From UBA10646 sp003456175 (GTDB lineage: Bacteria; Bacteroidota; Bacteroidia; Chitinophagales; Chitinophagaceae): 9,799 nt of DNA. Positions 8,001-9,799 of this stretch are shown here, piece after piece. Both the position numbers and the translations under genes were made by a program. How positions within the stretch are numbered: position 1 is the first letter of the stretch; each line of letters opens with the position of its first letter. The notes under the pieces were generated by a model that was not told the DNA's origin, ran no database searches, and saw only the letters and a list, made by a program, of their open reading frames with translations. The stretch is from assembly GCA_031976225.1 (NCBI GenBank), contig DALYLQ010000088.1, forward strand, positions 1 through 9,799, given 5' to 3'.

Positions 8001-9799
8001 AAGCACTAGCACTTCAGGTAATATTAGTTTTGATACATGTATCGATTTCAGTACAGGTTCAAATCCATGGTCTGTTGCAGTAGGCGATGCAGATAATGAC
8101 GGCAAGTCAGATATAGCAGTAGTGAATCGAGTGTCAAATTCCTTTTCTATACTTAGAAACACTGATATCCCAGTTTGGAATGGCACTTCTTGGAGTCCTT
8201 CAGCGCCTTCAAGTACGGCCGACGCCATCATAGCGAGCAGCACAGCGCCATCTAGTTTTACTGCCAAGGGGCTCACGATTAACAGTGGTGTCAGTTTAAA
8301 TATCAACGGTATTAATGCAACGATTCATGGCGATATTAATAACAATGGTAACGGAATAACAGGTACGGGCAACCTTATCATAGCTAGTAGTAGTGTGTTA
8401 CAAGGCAATCCCATTGCAATGGAAGGTACCCTTACGGTAAATGCTGGAACATTAACAACGAACGGCAATCTAACGATTGGGAGCAGTTTAAGTGGTACTG
8501 GCAGTATAGCACAGAGTGCTGGTAATATCAGCGGCAATGTAACGGTAGAGCGTTATTTACCCGCACGAGTAGTAAGAAAGAATATTTTCTTAGCGAGCCC
8601 AGTAACAGCCCAGATCAATAATGCATGGCAGCAACAGATCCACATTACAGGTAGTGGTACTGGTGGCACCATCTGTCCCACCTTAACACCACATAGCAAC
8701 GGCTTCGATGCCACGTTGAACAACAATGCCAGCATGTTCACGTACAATGCCAGTGGCGCAGCGAATGCCCGTTGGACGAGCATCAGCAATACCAATGCTA
8801 CGAACTTAACACCAGGAACAGGCTATAGAGTAATTGTAAGAGGCGATAGAAACACCACCAACAACGGCTGTTCCTTGTTAGATGGTAGTGCCACCAACGC
8901 CAGTGCGGTTACGTTAAGTGCTACGGGAGCAGTAGGTCAAGGCAATGTGAATGTGAATATTGCTACCGGCTTCAACCTAATCGGCAACCCATACCCATCA
9001 GCAGTAGACTTTGGCAATAGCAGCTTTTTAAGCGGCTTACAAAGTGCTAGTATCTCTAAGAAGTACTGGGCTTATAACCCCACGAATGCAGCCGGCACGT
9101 ATACGGTAGTGGACTTCAGCTTAGATGCCAACAACCCGACGATTACCAGTGCGGGTGGTGCCACGAACCTACGCTATATCGCCAGCGGTCAAGCCTTTTT
9201 CGTAGAACGCACGAGTGGCAGCGGCATGGTGACCAGTATGTTCACCGAGAGCTACAAAGCCAGCACCAGCCCAACGGCTATGCACCGCGGCAGCAATGCG
9301 AATAATAATAGTAGTACGATCAACTACCTAGCATATGTAAAAGGCGGCTTACGCAGAACAACGGATACGTTGAACCTATCAGAAATGATTATCAGAACAG
9401 TAGCCCACCCCGATGCGAGCAATAGCGAAGTGACAGGCTTAGATGCGTTAAGTATGGATGAAGGCAGCCACCAGTTGGCCAGCATGAAACACAACCAACG
9501 CATAGCGATACAAACCCGCAGCAGCATACCGGTAGTTGGCGATACGATCGCCTTATGGGTACGTGGCGTAGCGAATACGAACTACGAGCTACGCTTCGAA
9601 GATCCGCAGCAGACGAGTGCCGAGTTATGGTTGATCGACAAGTGGCTGAACACGGCTACGAATCTCCGCCAGCAGGGCACGTATAGCTTCCAGATCACGA
9701 GTGATACGAATAGCATGGGCGGCAATCGCTTTGCGATTGTACAACGCAGCAGCGCCACCTTACCTACGAACTTCACTGCTATCTACGCCAAGGCGAAAC
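5086..9799 (+). CDS. Giant secreted multidomain surface protein (LamG, cadherin-like, TIG, FG-GAP propeller), 3' truncated by window edge
   Basis: The frame from ATG 5086 is open to the last base: 1571 complete codons with no stop, so the C-terminus lies outside. Domains in order are signal peptide 1-23 (RKQYR n-region, hydrophobic core, HGFA before QN), LamG-like sandwich about 24-205, linker about 206-254, three cadherin-like beta-sandwich repeats 255-566, IPT/TIG 570-654, seven FG-GAP/calcium-loop repeats 669-1025, and a C-terminal module 1026-1571 opening with WNGTSW. The protein is rich in Ser, Thr, Asn, Gly and Ala and poor in Cys, typical of secreted beta-rich proteins. It is most likely exported to the cell surface or medium for adhesion or polymer/carbohydrate binding. 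Type IX secretion is likely by analogy, but the sorting domain would be beyond the window. No catalytic domain is evident. GC and serine codon use change markedly in the last third. The start is preceded by an A-rich leader and gives a complete signal peptide. Confidence 0.93.
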   Translation, partial: MRKQYRFMLGFLMSFIFVYHGFAQNNALQFSGVSDYVDCGTDAKLNITSSMTVELWIRPSRNLGDGRWDRIVHRNYSTGYFFGGKAGSPNALTVVLNNNLGILTTPNNTITLNEWQHIAFVFNDAADSVKIFRNGIEVAGARYTGTITGGSHNFTLSESGVEKFGGAMDEVRIWNVARTQAQIQANMSTTVSTSSSGLVAYYGFNQGTAGGTNTGVTTLTDLTSNALNGTLYNFTLSGTSSNWVTSTAISTLSNNANLSALTTTAGTLSPTFSASTTAYTASVNNATTSVTVTPTRAEANATILVRVNNGTYSPVTSGSASAALALNVGSNTIDVRVTAQDGSTIKTYTITVTRASSISSNADLSGLTISAGTLNPTFNSSNTSYSVSVDNASSTVTVTPTRAESNATIQVRVNGGSYSTVTSGTASGNLAVNVGSNTIDVLVTAQDGTTTKTYSIQVIRAQSSNANLTALTISSGTLSPTFTTNTTSYTATVSNATNEISLTATQQEVNAGSNVRVVVNGGAASFITSGVASSNLSLNIGSNTILVIVTAEDAVTTKTYTITVTRTALAPAITSFTPLAATPGDVVVISGAHFNTTTTNNIVYFGATAATVTDATATSLTVQVPQGATFAPISILNTSTSLVGTSLQKFNPVFSPAKSAFSSTDLASKVDFTAGSSPRGCAFADIDGDGKAEIIVTNFSANNVGVFRNTSNGSGAVTYATMVTFPTGNSTLAVVINDMDNDGKLDIVTLNLSGSISVLRNTSTSGSISFATKVDATVGVWPLGIAVGDVDGDGKADIVTANYNDNNFSIVRNTSTSGSISLATHTTFSTGSGPASVAISDIDGNGVVDVVIGNQDNANVSVFRNTSSVGSLSFAARVNFNTAASPVWIATGDIDNDGKLDIVSANQGAKSISILRNTSTSGTVTFATKIDVATDPATSAVPNFIALGDMNGDNKLDVVVSIDGIDKVSVFRSTSTSGNISFDTCIDFSTGSNPWSVAVGDADNDGKSDIAVVNRVSNSFSILRNTDIPVWNGTSWSPSAPSSTADAIIASSTAPSSFTAKGLTINSGVSLNINGINATIHGDINNNGNGITGTGNLIIASSSVLQGNPIAMEGTLTVNAGTLTTNGNLTIGSSLSGTGSIAQSAGNISGNVTVERYLPARVVRKNIFLASPVTAQINNAWQQQIHITGSGTGGTICPTLTPHSNGFDATLNNNASMFTYNASGAANARWTSISNTNATNLTPGTGYRVIVRGDRNTTNNGCSLLDGSATNASAVTLSATGAVGQGNVNVNIATGFNLIGNPYPSAVDFGNSSFLSGLQSASISKKYWAYNPTNAAGTYTVVDFSLDANNPTITSAGGATNLRYIASGQAFFVERTSGSGMVTSMFTESYKASTSPTAMHRGSNANNNSSTINYLAYVKGGLRRTTDTLNLSEMIIRTVAHPDASNSEVTGLDALSMDEGSHQLASMKHNQRIAIQTRSSIPVVGDTIALWVRGVANTNYELRFEDPQQTSAELWLIDKWLNTATNLRQQGTYSFQITSDTNSMGGNRFAIVQRSSATLPTNFTAIYAKAK
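5155..5700 (+). other. LamG-like (concanavalin A-like) domain of the surface protein
   Basis: Residues about 24-205 follow the LamG_3 pattern. ALQFSGVSDYVDCG (27-40) comes first, then MTVELWIRPS (51-60), NEWQHIAFVF (113-122), VKIFRNGIEV (129-138), GAMDEVRIWNVART (166-179) and the closing LVAYYGFN (198-205). This is the standard Bacteroidota jelly-roll module that begins many extracellular proteins and often binds carbohydrate or protein ligands. The ligand here cannot be told from sequence. Confidence 0.85.
5848..6783 (+). repeat. Three tandem cadherin-like beta-sandwich repeats
   Basis: Three units of about 104-106 residues start at N255, N361 and N465 (DNA 5848, 6166, 6478). Each opens with NA[ND]L followed by L, and carries GTL[SN]PTF, an [ST]xY strand, a GSNTI turn and a closing KTY[TS]I strand. 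Units 1 and 2 are most alike, sharing VTVTPTRAE, VTSG and VTAQDG; unit 3 is more diverged (VTAEDA). Units 1 and 2 also share an exact 17-nt DNA match at 6064-6080 and 6382-6398. The pattern fits the cadherin-like beta-sandwich family (PF12733-type), probably a rod-like spacer. Confidence 0.85.
6793..7047 (+). other. IPT/TIG immunoglobulin-like domain of the surface protein
   Basis: Residues about 570-654 read PAITSFTPLAATPGD (571-585), then VVVISGAHF (586-594), NNIVYFGATAATV (600-612) and SLTVQVPQGA (619-628). This is the classic IPT/TIG order of a proline-glycine turn, ISG.xF strand, VYFG strand and tVxVP strand. It links the cadherin-like stalk to the propeller. Confidence 0.85.
7090..8160 (+). 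repeat. Seven FG-GAP/VCBS-type repeats, probable seven-bladed beta-propeller
   Basis: Seven Asp-rich calcium-loop motifs start at D685, D738, D789, D841, D893, D949 and D1001, spaced 51-56 residues. The forms are DIDGDGK, DMDNDGK, DVDGDGK, DIDGNG, DIDNDGK, DMNGDNK and DADNDGK, each followed by a hydrophobic strand such as DIVT. Each repeat also carries an RNTS-like strand (for example SVLRNTSTSG). Loops 4 and 6 are the least canonical. Seven such repeats are the number in the integrin alpha propeller; the Ca2+ binding and propeller fold are family inference. Confidence 0.85.
8161..9799 (+). other. C-terminal WNGTSW-type module of the surface protein (incomplete)
   Basis: Residues 1026-1571 begin VWNGTSWSPSAPSST (1030-1044). 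A region rich in short Asn/Gly/Thr strands follows (LTINSGVSLNING, LTVNAGTLTTNGNLTIG), and then VERYLPA (1154-1160), NLIGNPYPSAVDF (1297-1309) and a beta-rich tail. This arrangement is common directly before type IX secretion sorting domains in Bacteroidota, which supports but does not prove that export route. From about 8580 the DNA is visibly richer in G+C (AGC, ACG, CGC and GCC codons) than the upstream domains. Confidence 0.7.

Noticed and set aside
5700..8306. Minus-strand open frames (5700-5993, 6549-6830, 6894-7220, 7803-8306) opposite the surface protein
   Set aside because: They lie antisense to well-recognised domains, have Val/Leu/Ala-rich low-complexity translations that mirror the Thr/Ser/Asn codons of the real gene, and show no recognisable motif.
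8325..9776. Further minus-strand open frames (8325-8537, 8553-8795, 9324-9527, 9582-9776)
   Set aside because: Antisense shadows of the continuous plus-strand frame; no family features or plausible start signals.
5086..9799. Possible frameshift or gene split in the surface-protein region
   Set aside because: Codon-by-codon reading shows one continuous frame with domains joining in order and no stop.

Overview
The window looks like chromosomal DNA of a low-to-moderate GC Bacteroidota, most likely of the Chitinophagaceae type (tentative, no 16S present). Reasons: A-rich start regions without clear Shine-Dalgarno sequences, boxes resembling the Bacteroidota -7 promoter consensus TAnnTTTG, a signal-peptide/TPR/TM/HTH regulator architecture typical of the phylum, and a very large secreted modular protein with the LamG, cadherin-like, FG-GAP and 'WNGTSW' modules common in type IX secretion cargo.

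Layout. Positions 2-2336 (+ strand) hold the end of a cobalamin nucleotide-loop assembly operon: cobT (5' end outside the window), cobS, and cobC, which overlaps cobS by 37 nt. Together they activate 5,6-dimethylbenzimidazole, join it to adenosylcobinamide-GDP in the membrane, and remove the 5'-phosphate. A MarC-family membrane protein (2366-2947) follows behind its own candidate promoter, then a tRNA-Arg(CCG) gene (2986-3057) behind an almost identical promoter box.

Positions 3088-4824 (- strand) encode a 578-residue membrane-tethered regulator: signal peptide, TPR-rich extracytoplasmic part, one transmembrane helix, coiled coil and C-terminal LuxR-like HTH. A 261-bp divergent intergenic region with two small inverted repeats separates it from a giant + strand gene. 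That gene starts at 5086 and stays open to the window edge (at least 1571 codons, no stop). It encodes a secreted mosaic protein: signal peptide, LamG-like domain, three cadherin-like beta-sandwich repeats, an IPT/TIG domain, seven FG-GAP/calcium-loop repeats that probably form a seven-bladed propeller, and a large C-terminal module.

The most interesting points are the mosaic surface protein (integrin-alpha-like propeller, marked codon/GC shift in its last third), its divergent pairing with a transmembrane HTH regulator, and the repeated TTGCAnnTTTGCA promoter box. I saw no mobile element, CRISPR array or rRNA. No clearly novel system is demonstrable from sequence alone.
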